Assembly (NCBI RefSeq): GCF_002443255.2
Contig: NW_019211454.1
Coordinates: 52,890,118-52,954,117 of the forward strand
DNA length: 64,000 bases
Direction: 5' to 3'
From: Varroa destructor
Lineage: Eukaryota > Arthropoda > Arachnida > Mesostigmata > Varroidae
Shown: positions 36,301 through 49,437 of the stretch, piece by piece
Numbering within the stretch: the first letter of the stretch is position 1
How the letters are laid out: each line of letters opens with the position of its first letter
Notes under the pieces: model-generated
Databases searched by the model: none
What the model was told of the DNA's origin: nothing
What the model saw: only the letters and a program-made list of their open reading frames with translations
Position numbers and translations under genes: made by a program

Positions 36301-38115
36301 GCCTTCTGCTTACACTGAACTTTTTTCATAAGAGGCTCAATAGTTCCCTGAGTTTTGTAACCTCCTTCTTTCTCATGTTAGTACCCTGTGATGTGAGTGG
36401 CATACGGTACGAGACTCGACCCCGACTATCGGTATACGACGTAGTTTATGCGGCTTATGGTCTGGAAAGACGGTCTTGCTGGCACACGCCAATTTTGTCT
36501 TTTTTTTTTATTTTGCTCAGCCTCAAACCAAGCGAATCAAGGGGCTAAGTGTATCAAGAACGAAGCCAACAAATCAGTCCGTCTACTGCAGCCATCGCCA
36601 TAGCAGGCAGCACTCGCACATAGAAGATCTGCTTTGAAGGCTAGAAGGTCTTGCTGTTTCACTGGTGCTGACGCTGATACTGGTCACACGTGATCTTTGC
36701 GGGGTACCGCCATGACCCGACCGATTGTCCAGCCAACTTAGTAACGGCAGCAGCCACAGCCGGACCCAGAGATAAACGTTTTAGTATGAGCCGATATGCA
36801 GGTACTAGAGGGTTCTGTGGGAGCAGGCGCTGCGGTTGTTGTCGACGCAGACAACAACAGCAACAACAACAGCAATACAGATAACAACAAGATAAACTGA
36901 ACAGCCAACGAAAGGACATAAGCATTATGGCGACAACAAAAACAAAGGGAAATTTTTTACTTTTAAATAACACCTCCTTGCCGTGCCTCCAGGCTACGTG
37001 TTTTCTGGCTTACCATTCAACTTAAAGTAAAATTATTAACGAAAGAAATGTCGGAAAGTGGAAGTGGGCGCGAGCGGCATAACGACCAACATTTGTTGTT
37101 TGTAGGCGACTTTAGGTACAAATACTGCGTGGATCTCAGCGTGAGTTTTTTTCCAAGATCGGAAGTAGAGGAACTGAGTGAACTCGGTTTTTATTGATAG
37201 AGCAGCTACAGGCATCAGCGTCATGTCCAATTGTTATGCCGTTGAATTACAACAAACGAATATTTTTGCTTCGTATAGCTTGTATTGGCGTAACTGGACG
37301 TGTTTAGATAAGCTGGTAGTGCTCCAAAACAGAGATAGTAGCAGTGAGGGCACACTTAGCTCATTGAATACTGGCTTAGTCTATGAAGTAATCCTACAAC
37401 GGTATTTCCAATAAACTATTGACGCGTATGAATACAGTGTTGAGTCGGATATGAGTATTATGTCATTACATAGTCTAGGTGCTATCACCATATCATATAA
37501 TAGTGATAATCAAAACAAAGGTCGTGGCGATCGCGGTAGAAAAAATTCGCATTTGACAAATTTTAGCTACGGTATTTCCTAAACAAATAATAAGCGGATC
37601 ACTTTAACAAAAGTCTAATAGGCCGTCATGTAAAACAACTCTATAGATTATAAGCTTGGTTTTAGGAAAAATATGTAAAAACGAGAACAACACATTTGAA
37701 AACGTCTGATGGTGGCGCCACCTAGACTACAATTTATTTGACATACTTCAGTAAAAAAAGATCAGGAAAAACATGTGTGAAATGGACAGTATAATAGATA
37801 TTTGTTTACAAAGATAGAAAAGAAATCTAACAAGAACGTTCTTTGATTCTTCATTTCAGCGGAATTTATCCATACCCTATTATTCAAACAAATATATAAC
37901 AATCACGTACGAAGATTTCCTTTGGGCTACATAAACACGAGCGTCTGCAGTAAACATCTATAGCTCAATCACTTTTGAGCTGGTTAAATTGTGAGACGAT
38001 AGAATCCCTCTGTGAAACTTATCTCGATCAAGTAATGGAATAGATCAGTGTAGAATACATTAGAGTAAACAACTATCGGCCTTTATACGGAAAGGGCATA
38101 GAAATATAGATACCG
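33358..38115. other. no supported gene
   Basis: AT-rich, with scattered short frames. The Cys-rich minus-strand frame at 36659-36973 runs through a CAA/CAG tract and is judged repeat-driven. Confidence 0.5.
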
Positions 38116-38370
38116 ATGCTTAGCCATTCGGTCCGTCACTCTGTTGGGCTAGAGAGAAGTCGCTGGGAAATGTTTGTTTCGGCCCTGGTAACCCATGAGG
38201 GGATTGGAATAACCCTACGAGAGCTCCGCGATGAGTTGGTCGTTGAACCCCGAATCAGAGAGTCAGTGCTTCGTGAAAAGAGATTCACTCATCGTGATAC
38301 TCATCGTGATGGCATGCTTCCACTGCTGTACACTATTTATGTCGTTGTTCGAAGATTGAGTATAGACTGA
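38116..38370 (+). CDS. ORF with Tc1-like helix-turn-helix character, possible transposase remnant
   Basis: The 84-codon frame starts MLSHSVRHSVGLERSRWEMF and contains GIGITLRELRDELVVEPRIR, ESVLREKRFTHRD and a terminal hydrophobic piece before the stop. The TLRELRDEL segment, followed by a second helix and then RFTHR, resembles the N-terminal DNA-binding helices of IS630/Tc1/mariner transposases (T-hydrophobic-R-E-L-R...V-S-x-S-T-V-x-R-x-L). No catalytic DDE/D domain follows. A 12-base unit is tandemly duplicated inside it, giving THRDTHRD. It could equally be the last exon of a host gene, since an AG acceptor lies at 38151-38152. Identification is weak. Confidence 0.2.
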   Translation: MLSHSVRHSVGLERSRWEMFVSALVTHEGIGITLRELRDELVVEPRIRESVLREKRFTHRDTHRDGMLPLLYTIYVVVRRLSID

Positions 38371-38739
38371 ATTTCGGTCGGAGACTTCGGTCACCACGAA
38401 ACCTATAATTGTCTTCATGCACGAGTGTTTGGGAGTCTGCCTGATATTATTGGTCCGATATAATAATTATAATGATCATATACGTACAGACTCCATCTCT
38501 ATGATTTGTTAACATCTTCGTTTTGTATTGTCTAACCTGGGTCGGTTAATCAATTTAATAGGCGCATGTTTATGAAACTTAATGGGTTTTACTTAATTTA
38601 AGCGATTGTGATGAGCATCTAAACAAAAAACTTTCTACGGAGTAATATGAGGCTACGACGGCAACGATATTATACTGCAGCTTGGTTAGAAGGTTACTTG
38701 CTATCGCATAACTGGGCTGAGCTCGTACACTAGCATATA

Positions 38740-39482
38740 TCTCCGTCCCGTTAGAAATGTACGGCCGCCCTTTGTTTCGCTTTTGAAGCACTTTCTTCTA
38801 AGAAGTCATATGCGAAAAACAACCGTCTCAAAAAGTCGGAAACGCCATGTTTCACGAACCATCGGATTCGTTCGGTAGGTGTCCGTTGGCGGGCCGACAC
38901 TGCATTCTTCGTTTCGCTTAGTTTTAGTGGCCATTGAGGCCTTCCTCCCCGTGCAGTAGCTCTCGACACAGCATGTTTTAGCCGAGGGGTACGTTTGGGT
39001 CAGCCCATGTTGCCGCTGCTGTCGGAATCGGTCCATTTGTGCGTCTTGCTAGATCTTATCCTCACAATCTGGCGCCAACTAACCGGGTATCTTAATACTG
39101 TTCGGCCGGCTGCAATCGACTGGGTTTATATACTTAGCTACTGTGTCATTGCTTGCGGTCTGCGTATCTCGAAGCTCTTTCTGTCGTGGCTTCTTACTTG
39201 CACTACCCTACTAGTAACAGAATACAGAAATCGACAGAAGGCTGCGGCCTTCAATTGCCCGAAAGAGCCGAAAACAGTGGCAGACGTCATCAGCTAACCT
39301 GAGCACAGGGGCATGCACGTCAGGACAAATCGACGTTAAAAGCCAACGCGGCGGATCAGCAGGCACCTTTTAGATTACTAAGCGCAGGAAGCGAACAGCT
39401 AACGCAACGAGTATTAGCTGTAGCAGCCGACGCGGTAGAAAGAGGTCTCTTTATAGTAGTAATATCTGGATTCGCTGGACAA

Positions 39483-39513
<31 letters not shown>

Positions 39514-40650
39514 ACTAAGCTTAATAGGTACCAACTAGCCCGAAGGCCGAGCGTAGGCTAGATCTCCGCAGGCAGCACTGACTGTAGTTGAGTGGACGGT
39601 GAGGAGGCCGAAGCTTCTGTTGTCCAAAACGACGGCGACAATGAAGAAAACAACACGAGACGAACAGAGAGATGACAAAAGAAAAGACGCAACAGCGGCG
39701 ACAAAAAGAGACCAACCTTAAGAACGAACATGCTGTGAGCTGTAGACAGCGGCGAACCCGGCGGGTAGCGCTAGCAGCGTGGGCCAAGAAAAGTTGAAAA
39801 CGGTACGAGCCGGTCTATAGGACCAGTCGAGCTGCTGTTGATATAGGAAAGTCCGTCGACGAGAGTCAGCAGCGCGCAATACGATCGAGCTAGAGACTAA
39901 CCCTGGCCGGCAGTAATTAGACTCAGCAACGGCTAACCAGATGACGAGCCTCGGTCGTCGTTCCGTGCTACCTTTCGAACGCCATCGTCCAAGCACGCTG
40001 GTCGCCGACGACTAATACGAATTACTGCCATCGTTTCGACTACTGATTGTGCTGTGACAACGGCATCCGCCATTTTGATGCTCTCGCATAGGCAGCGGAA
40101 CACAAAACGACGACACGAAGGCGCTATTTCTTAGGAGAACAACAAGACGAGCTCAACTGCCTTCGAGCAGAAAGGACCGAAGGACAGGCCATGCGGCTAC
40201 ATAGTAATGGTAGTAGATCTCGTAGAAGTGGTAAGAGTCGCTGCAGCAGAGTCTGGCGTAGTGGTGGAAATGAGCTGACTGGCTGGCGGGAGAAAACTGG
40301 ATCAGAAGGAGTGTTGCGGCAGCAGCAACGACAGTAGACGTCGGCTGCACCGTAGTCGTCGATGCCGGCAACGATCCGTTGCACTTATTGGCCGTGGAGA
40401 AAAGCAGGCTCAGCTCGATCGGGAAAGACTGAAGCGCCAGCTGGGGTGTGTGAGTACGCTGCTAGGTACAGCTTTGGCTATAACTCGTTGTCTCTACGCG
40501 CGTAGTTCGATGCAGCCCAGCAGATCTTTTGCTTCTGAAGTGAGCGTCCCGTATGGAGCCTGTTGATTACGGCGATCAGGCAGAAACGGAGAGTAACAAG
40601 GGTTCGTGGTTGTGAGCATTTCTAACGCTGCTTTCGGCCATGCACTAATC
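38740..40650. promoter_or_regulatory. GC-rich block, possible internal promoter or enhancer
   Basis: Elevated G+C, a (CCAG)7 tract at 39483-39512 and overlapping low-complexity frames on both strands. None has both good splice sites and protein-like composition. It resembles the 7.4-9.7 kb block and may be a regulatory or 5' UTR region. No gene is supported. Confidence 0.2.
39483..39512. repeat. (CCAG)7 microsatellite
   Basis: Seven CCAG units plus a partial one, within the GC-rich block at 38.7-40.6 kb. Confidence 0.93.
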
Positions 40651-43305
40651 AAATGACGTTACCGCGATTGTTGTACTCCAGTAATCGCCGTTCCAGTTGT
40701 AATTACTCTTATTTCAACGTATTTGTTAGTGAATACGATTCGTATGTAGTTAATTGATAAATTTTGTGACCATTACAAGTATAGGCGTCAAGCTCGTAAG
40801 AACTATTTTTGCGCCTCTTTGTACTAGGAAAAAAGACGCCGATCAATGCCAGTCGCTGCAGAGTTCAACCTGTCAGTTATTATGGAGCATTCTAAAATGG
40901 CCGTTGGCAAACAACATCATACGTGCTTCAGAGAGCGATTTTTATCGTTTTATAGAGTTTCGTTACTTTATTCGATTGTGGTTGTGTTTCATAAAATTAT
41001 GTGAATGCCACCAGTAGATCCGTGTTCGGACGAAGGATTATAGCTAAGGTGCGTCTTAAGCTATTGTTATAATTGGATAGACAATAAAGTTTATAGTGTA
41101 CTGGTTCACAGTGTGTATCATAAATTGGATGTACATCATTCTGAAAACCATCATCGCTGAACGATGAATACGTTAAAGAGATATTCTGTTGGAAGTATGC
41201 TCCATCAGAACGGGAGTGTGTCACCGCGCGCTAAGCATAGTTCATCGAACGGTGGAAAATGCGAAGCGTACTACTTCACCGAGGTACTTTATTTAGGTTA
41301 ATTAGATCGTTATGGTTCAGATAATGGTAATGCTTGTTAGATATATAGCTACACAGAGCCATTGGAACTAAATAGACCCTAGCACACAGTACGGGACTCA
41401 ACTGTAGAGTACACATCCCACTTAAGCATTGGTCATTTTCGTGTATTTACACGAATTTCACTCGAACGTCTGCAGGAAACGTTCAGTTTCTATAGACCAA
41501 TCCCGAGTACGCATGTTGTCCTTTGTTCTTGTACGAATATATGTTGCGTATAGAAATATATAGATTTTTAGAACAAGATATACATATTTCGATGTATCGG
41601 TGTGTTCCAGCCGTCCGGAAAAAAGCGTATTCGAATTTTGAGAGCACTTTTGTTTATCCTGCCGTGTGACCAAAGTGAGATCTGGCTAACCCCATAAAAC
41701 TTAGACCCAACTCACGTAAGGTAACAATAGCCACTATCGAGTCTAAGTGTAAGAGAAGATCTCTAATCCAGCGCGCGAGAATAACCAATGTTCTGCTATG
41801 TAACAAAGCTCCGGTTGATAAAGTGTAGTGTGATTTCGGCCTTACGTAGCTTGATACCCCTCTCCAGTGTGACCTCCTCGTTGGGGGTACGCCGATGAGT
41901 GAATATTTCCCAGAACCAAAAAACGCTACTAGGAAATGTTGCAGTCGAACGAACGTTTCGAATTGCACATACCAAATCTACAGCATATTGCAAGATGAAG
42001 GATGCATTGCACATCATACAATCTATGTAGAATGAGTGTTAAAGCGGGATTGGAAATCTCAGCTATATTAGCCAATTATCATTCACCTTCTCTTATTGCT
42101 TTACACATGAAATGCTGTTTGTATTAATCATTTTTCTTATTGGTAAAATAAGCTTTTTTAAATTTGGCGCCACTCTAGACTTTGACTAGCAGCGCTCGGT
42201 AAACTCTAAGCGTATATGTTAAAAATTATGCGGTAACATAAGACTGGCTAGTATATCTCTAAATCCATTAATCTGTACAGTTTAATTGTGCGATAAATTA
42301 TGCTTGATTGAGCATTGCCAAATGGATACAAGTGTAATTGAGTATCAGATCATCCATTAACTCGTTGGACCACATGCGGCTGTGGTGTCGTCGTTAAGAA
42401 GTTCTTCCACAGTTTAAAAGGCCATAGAGCGACAACCACACGAAATTGTTAGCAAAACAGCAGCGACCGCTGGCCAAAAAACCACAATATAATATCGATA
42501 TTTTTACACAGACTAAGGTTCTCGTACGCTCCATTTCTCAATGAAATCATGTCGAAGCAAACAAACTCAGACACAGAAATAGAGCGTCACCTACGACGTC
42601 GACCCAAGAATATATTTGTTTGCGGAGCGCCGTGTGTAACGCAAACAAGAAGTGATCTATCATCTCATCATACGTATGGCCTAATATTCCTGTGAAGTTT
42701 TTCCAACGTGTATGTGTTTCATGTAGATATCTAAGTCAGTCGAATTTTTAGCACCAAAACAACAAGAAACGACAAGAAAAAAGCGTATTATCAGAACACA
42801 ATCGACAGTTGGAAATGACAGCCATATACGGCACTGATTGGAACAATCAGAAGTAGCAATGGTGTACCCACACAGACGTTCCAATCATTTCCCCTTAGGG
42901 GTTGTTTGTTACCGGATTCGTTTTCGTGTGCGTTTTGGTTTTACGAAAGGAATGATGACACCATCGCCGGAGCCCCCGCGCAAGGCTGGGTATAGTCCAA
43001 CCCAGAAAATCATATATATATATATATATATGTCATAGTATTATTGTGATCGCTACCTTTATGGTCGTGTAATTATGTAGCGGACCCTTGGGTTTTTATA
43101 CAACACTGTTTTTGATATAAAGTTTGGTAATCAAAACTTTAAACTGAATCATGAAAATGGTAGGAATAATTATGAATATTGCGTGATTTCCCTGACTGTG
43201 TCAAATTACTTCTGAAATGATATGATTGTCTTTATTATTGGTGTTGCCACATGTATCCCAATCATCACCCCGTTGGATCTCAGATCAAGTAAGAAGTATA
43301 AAATT

Positions 43306-43348
43306 CAACATGATATTATCAATTCAAGGAATTGATAATATCATGTTG
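43306..43348. repeat. perfect inverted repeat, 19-bp arms, 5-base loop
   Basis: CAACATGATATTATCAATT at 43306-43324 is followed after CAAGG by its exact reverse complement at 43330-43348. The hairpin is AT-rich. There is no coding context. Confidence 0.95.
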
Positions 43349-44310
43349 TTGGAGACGTCTAATCCATGGAGAAGCGTTCACATGTGGGACTCTCTGTTGT
43401 TGATGTGGCTAACTCGGAACCATGTAATTGTATGCTTACGTGGGGTCGTCCGTTTTGTCTTTTCACTTCTTCGCGACAGACATTTTAAATGCCCTTGTTC
43501 ATCCTTCTCTATTACGTAGACGTAATATTTGTTATGCGTTTCTTCCAACTAGCGGCATGCAACGTAGTACGAAACGAACACCATCGGTCTGTGATCGAGA
43601 GATTGAAGGGGTAATCCGTTCGTTCGTGAATTCTGGAAAATTTGTGAAGTAGTATTTAAACAGGCGCTGATACAGAGATGCGCTACGAACGTATCGAACG
43701 TGCAGGCTTAATTTCATTTGCACGTGCATTCATTCATGTCTGCGGGCGTGCGTGCGTGCGCGTGTGTGTCTATGTGTGTATGGGCGTGCGTTTGTGGATG
43801 GACCTACATGTAGGTATATGTGTGTTCTGTCGTAAGGAAAACCAGGTAAAAATTATTGCTTGGTCAAATTTCTGTTGAGAGGCTATATGATGGTATCGAG
43901 AAGGTCGTCAAAAGGAAAGTCCAGTTATCTGCGGTAGGCCACGAGACCTAATCACTCCTGGATGAATACTTTTACTATGCAAGACCGTACTGGCGGTGAT
44001 ATTATACGAAATACTATTCCTATTGAATCTGTGAGGAGAACGAACGATACCTTATTCGTGACCTTTACATTTCTGAATAGTGTTTTGAAAGTTGTCGCAA
44101 ATGGCCAATGACGAGTAAAATTGTTTCAACTAGTTTATCGTATACGATCGCTATTAAGGTTTGAATTTCTTAAAATGTGATATTTAAAGCTTATTTTTTG
44201 TTAGTTATTGAATAAGGGGATCATTTACTAATAATTATTGGTTAATTCCGGCTGTCGTAGTCAGCATTCTTATTCACTTGGGAAGCGTTAACATGACGGA
44301 TAATTTGGTA

Positions 44311-44360
44311 ACAAAGATAGAGGCCTTCAATTTGGTAAAATTGAAGGCCTCTATTTTTGT
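44311..44360. repeat. hairpin, 23-bp arms with one wobble, 4-base loop
   Basis: The inner arm ATAGAGGCCTTCAATTT (44317-44333) and its exact reverse complement (44338-44354) enclose GGTA. Pairing extends outward to 44311 and 44360 with one G-U position. The structure is hairpin-RNA-like, but no expression evidence is available from sequence. Confidence 0.93.
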
Positions 44361-45999
44361 CGACGAGCTCCTACCTTCCCTTAGGAAACAGAAAAACATG
44401 TAAAAGTCCTATGGGGTTTGATAATCAATTTGTCTGTCGTAGACGTAGGTATTAATATATTACATAGTTGACGTTTTTTCAAGGCGCAATCTCTTTCAGC
44501 CATAACATGTTGATGGAATCAAGCCCTAAAGCGGATGAAATTTTTTTACAGTTATGCAGTGCTAAAACTTTTTTTAAGTGGTCGTTTGTAGAAATGCTAA
44601 TGAAAAACCCCTAGCGCTGATATTATATCTAATACTCCCACATTATCGAACCGGTGGGTGGGGAGGGGGGTAGATGACCTCATTTTTTATTCTACTATGT
44701 GATATACCGACATACGTCATTATATAAGACTGCAACCTATGGCTAGATCTGTTCTATGAAGTCTCGTTGCGGTGTTTTATAGCTGATCGCGATTGTTTTC
44801 AGGCCATGCTCTTGAACGTTTTTATTCCGTTATGTCGACCTTGTCCTGTTTGTCTAAACAGTGTATTTGTCTATAACACACCTTGGTTGAATACTTCGAT
44901 TTTGATTTGACATACGTCAAAATATGAATACGTTCTTACTCAGGCGAAAGAATCTCTCGTCGTCTAGGACAGCAGATATGCATTACGCGTTGGTGGCACA
45001 TGCCTCAAAAGAAACTGATGTCAATTTAATTTCTAGGAACTTTTTCAACAATACGATAAGTTTGTACTTCAATTTTGGGGTATTAAATCATAATGTTGTT
45101 GTAATTCCCTGTCATGATAGAAAGTCAGTGCCAAAAACAGTAACAGTAATAGTAATAGCTAAAATAAATAGCTCGAGAATCGTCTCCTTAGTTCCCATGT
45201 CTTCTGTTGGTCGCATGCAACCAAGTTTTTGCTTAGTTGAACTCAGAGTCAAGCCACTTATTAGAACCAGCTGTAAACACTTTTCGTCAAGTATCTACAA
45301 ACTGACAGTGCACGTATTACCTAATTGGCTCACAAATGGTCCAACTGATCAGCCAACTATGTTGTTTATTATTTACTGATATCTTAGCTTGTTATACCTA
45401 AACTATGAGAATAGAATGAATATATTTTGAAATAATTAGCTATATTTTATATTAGAGAAGTATCTCTAATGTATCATGATGCAGTATATTTAGCACATAG
45501 CTTCAACCTAGCAATCCCCTTTAATTATTCCTCAGCTACTATGCTGGCAACGTTAAAAAGAAAGCGGTAAGGGTTGCACGAACCATCGCTTTATTCAGTA
45601 CAGCCTTTGCTCGCTGTATTGTGCATTGGGGTGGGGTTGGCAGTTAAAGATTCGGAGTGTTCTGGCCCGTTATCCGCACGCGAAGAATATGCTTGGCTTG
45701 TTTGTTTCGAAATAATGCCATTTCTCGATCGTGTGACAGTCGTAAGGGTCGATCATGCTAAATGCACATGATTTCTTATCCTCTCCTCTGCCGCTGCTGA
45801 AGTGGAGAAAGGACAGCGTGTTTCAGTTACTAGCAGGCTAAGTCTCCGTCATCTAAATCTTTTTATAACGTAAAATTTTAAAATGACTTATTGTCATCAC
45901 GTTATGTGACTATTGATATTTTAAATTTACTCACACATTTGTCAAAGGACTATTTCGAATTCGATGTCCTATGTAGAAAAATAGTGTAAAGGTTCAATT

Positions 46000-48900
46000 T
46001 AACATTTCGTTAGCTTTGCGCCCTCGTGCTATCTAAGCTATTCCTGTTTGAGCCTCCTTTCATCGGATACTTACCGACAAAGGTGATTCACTTTGGAGTG
46101 AATAGCAACGGCTTTCGATGTCAGCCTGAACTACTTTGTGGAGTCTAGTTTATTTGCAAACTGTGCCTCGTTGTCCTGTCTGCATCGGCTATTACGGCAA
46201 CGCTGAGCGATTGGCTCAGACATTAAGCTTCCGAATCGACTCAGGTCACGGTCGAGCTCTCACCCAGTTCAAAGGCTTCGCTATAGACCGTCGTCAGTAC
46301 TATCACCGCTATTAGCGCGGCCGCCGTCACCGTCTGCCACGGAAAGGGCTACCTGTGAATCCTCCTACAGTTCTTACTACCGATGCAGTTCCACAGCTGT
46401 TAGAGACCGATGCGTCCACCCTTGTCGATAGTTCGGTTGGCCTGTACAGGCATGACAGAGCCTGGTTTCACTACTAGCATTGCCTATCTATAAAGCCGCT
46501 AGCTTCGTGTTGCTTTTTCCATGCGGAGCGTCGTTTTGCTTCGCGGCGACTTGAACAAGGCCACTACTCCTGTCCCTCCTCTTTACGGTATCACCGACCA
46601 GCCAGCCAATCGCCGTCTCTTTTACTCTGCCTGAATTCTAGTGAAACTGGAGCGAGCACCGGTTATGACAGCACGATGCTTTCGCGTGCAGCTGCTGTTG
46701 CTGATGTTGTTGTTAATTAGTTGCGTGGTGCGTTGTAATGTCGACCACTATCTCATTGCTCGGCCCATTGCTAGCACTATAGTGCTATAATTCCGATGCC
46801 AGTCCGATGAGAGGGTGGAGTAGTACCACGCTGTTCGCGCCGTGGCCAAACAGCCGCCTTAACCGTTGACGAGAACTGCGTATTCAATGAGCGTTGGCGG
46901 TACGACAACTTCTAACAACAACGGACAGCGTCATATCATGGGACTGCTGCTTCTATTTGTATTTGAACGGTGGCTGCAGTACCGTTAAAAAGAATCAAAA
47001 CGTATAAACGCGCGCTTCAAGGGTAAAAGATAGACAAGAGAAAATTAGTTTGATTTGATTATGTTATATGTTATGCTACATGTAAATAGCACAGCTTACT
47101 CTATCCTTCTCCGTCGGTCAGTCACATTGCGGTCGCCAGTTGGCGGCTTCCCTGTACTTGCCCTGATTTTTGCCTCTAGTCGTATGCGTCATCCTCCCTT
47201 TCTTGTTCATACAGCTTCTGGCATACGTACTTATCTATTCATATTTGTCCACTACACTGATGTTCCTTTTGGTGGCGCTTCTACTGCTGGTGCTTTTAAA
47301 AATAAACTAATCCACATGCATATTTCACATCCGCACACATGCGCACACATTGTGTGTGTACCCACGAGCGAAATCATACAGGCACAGCAATTCCCGCTAG
47401 CGCCGCGTCAGGCTGTCGGATCAACTGACCCGGATCCTAACATGGCGTTGGCGCTGATGACGCTGCTGCTAGTGACGATGACGGTGCTTCGCCGGCGGTG
47501 TCGGCACGAACGCGGTAGCGAAACACGTACGCAGGTCGTACTCTTCTTCTCTCTCGTTCTGCTCCGTATGCTGCGTACGAAAAGGCCCCCGCCACTGCCG
47601 TCGTCGTCTCTGCGCGGCAATCTTGCGGTCTCTGGCTTCTGCGCGTTTTCTTTGTACGTCCCGGGGACACTGGTCATACCCCTACAGCCAACGCATTTTA
47701 TAACCGTAATGATCACAGCCACCCGGACCGCCGTCTGCATCAGCCAGAGCGGCGCAGAAGTGGAACAGTTGGCCTACTATCAACGTAACTATCATCGTAG
47801 TAACGGTCGCTGCTAGCTGCCTGTGTGTGCTGTGTTAATAGAATGATACTTACGTACGTGACTAGTAGATTAAAAGACCAATGGGGTTAGCATTGATTTG
47901 ACACGATGCTATAAGATCCTCTATAATTACAGTTACTGCCTCGGCTGCAGTATTTACTTGTTGCAGTTATATTATGCATTATATATTGCACTGTTATATC
48001 TGATATGTCAAATTTTGTTTCCGTCGTAATTATTCCTGCCCTAGGACAATAACTGAATACTTCGCACTGCTATGTAAAGCAATAATAGTAGGAACTTTTG
48101 TTTGTACTATCGACCTTTTTTTTGGCCCGGCTTTTCCATCCTACGACCTACTGCTGCTGAATCGTTACGTAATTGGAACGCATTTCCTTGACTTCACAAT
48201 GGCAGATCGGTTTTCCATATTCCTTTTGGTGTAATTGTTGTTATCGTTGCTGTGACAGCGTCAGCAGCAGTTTTTGTAGCGTTATTTGTCGCCCAACGCG
48301 CTGGGCAGTTGGGCGTTTTGTTGGCCTTATGTGATGAAATTTTTTTTATTGCTTTTCGGTGTTTTTTGGTTCTTGGGTTTTCGCCCAACGCTTGACAAGC
48401 AAGTGCTGCTATTCACTGGGTCGCCGTTGAGATGAGCGGACCTTCGTTAGTTGGACATCTATGTCTCGTCCCTTGCCTGTCTCGGAAAGGGACCACGGGA
48501 GCAGGGCGAAGCACAGACGCCTCCAGGCGAGCGGGCCTCCGTGTCTACACCACGTTCTACGACGTTGTCCACTGAACGACATCGGCACCATCGCAGGGAA
48601 GCGCAGAAGTGCGACGTAAACTTAACGGAAAATGAACACACCGTCCCACTGCAGAGGCAGCGCACAGAGCCACATTGGCAGCTGCAGGTAGCGCAAAGCT
48701 AACGCGACACGCGACGCTCAGTTCGCCGACATGGCGTTGCTGGGCTATGTTGTCTTTTGATTGTTGTCAATTCAATGGCTTTCGCCTGCAGTGATAGTAA
48801 ACAAGTCAGTCACCAAGCGATCATTGAGGTACTAAAATAATCGCACGATTGCACCTGGATACGAACGACCCAACGGAAAAGGACTGTCCAAGTAATATTT

Positions 48901-49060
48901 GTCTCCCAAATCGTGAATGATTAGCAGTTGAGACCGACGTCGTTGGCAGTTGGCAATGTAATAGTATTGTGGACTCGAAAGAAACACCGAAGTACAACGA
49001 TTCCTTCGACACGTGATTCGAAGGGGGTTGTTCTCGGAGAATCGAAGAAAAAAGCGTTTG
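46000..49060. promoter_or_regulatory. GC-rich block upstream of the 49.4-kb exon
   Basis: Broadly GC-richer than the flanks. It includes the 253-codon plus-strand frame at 47055-47816, which overlaps two minus-strand frames (47408-47740; 47437-47670) and reads through CA/GT-like repeats, so it is not convincing as protein. Around 48.3 kb there is a short inverted repeat CGCCCAAC/GTTGGGCG, and TCGCCCAACGC recurs near 48.38 kb. Position suggests promoter and 5' UTR for the exon starting at 49438. Confidence 0.3.
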
Positions 49061-49437
49061 CATGGATGCTATGCGTCGCTCATAATTGTGGATACTGTGT
49101 TCGCAAAAAATCGTGTACTTAGACTAAACGATTTTGACAATTGAATCGTGTCGTATCTTGAAGTCAGCAAGGCTTGACCGCTCCAGTCATTCGTATCTTC
49201 TACAGGGACCAGTTCAAATTGAACAATTATGATGACAGAAAAGGCATTGAGGTGCATCACTTAAGGACCACCGAGGCTACTGTATGAGACCGTCCCTCTA
49301 AAATTTTCGTTTACATAGTTAGCATCTTCGCAAGCCTATGTGCGTATGTGTATGATCTGGCGGTGATAAATTCCTATCTGTAGGATTTATATTGAACTAG
49401 TGCTATAACAAAGCAGTAGGACACGTTAGAGGACAGA

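Larger units (their letters stand above)
40651..45999. other. no supported gene; contains two hairpins
   Basis: The 151-codon plus-strand frame at 44924-45379 is long for AT-rich DNA but has no splice context, weak codon periodicity and no recognised domain. A hydrophobic plus-strand start (MIVFIIGVATCIPII, 43221-43289) ends at GTAAGA, but nothing joins to it. Confidence 0.45.

Noticed and set aside
44924..45379. 151-codon plus-strand open frame
   Set aside because: No Kozak or splice context, weak codon periodicity, no recognisable domain. About one such frame is expected by chance in six frames of a 64-kb AT-rich window.
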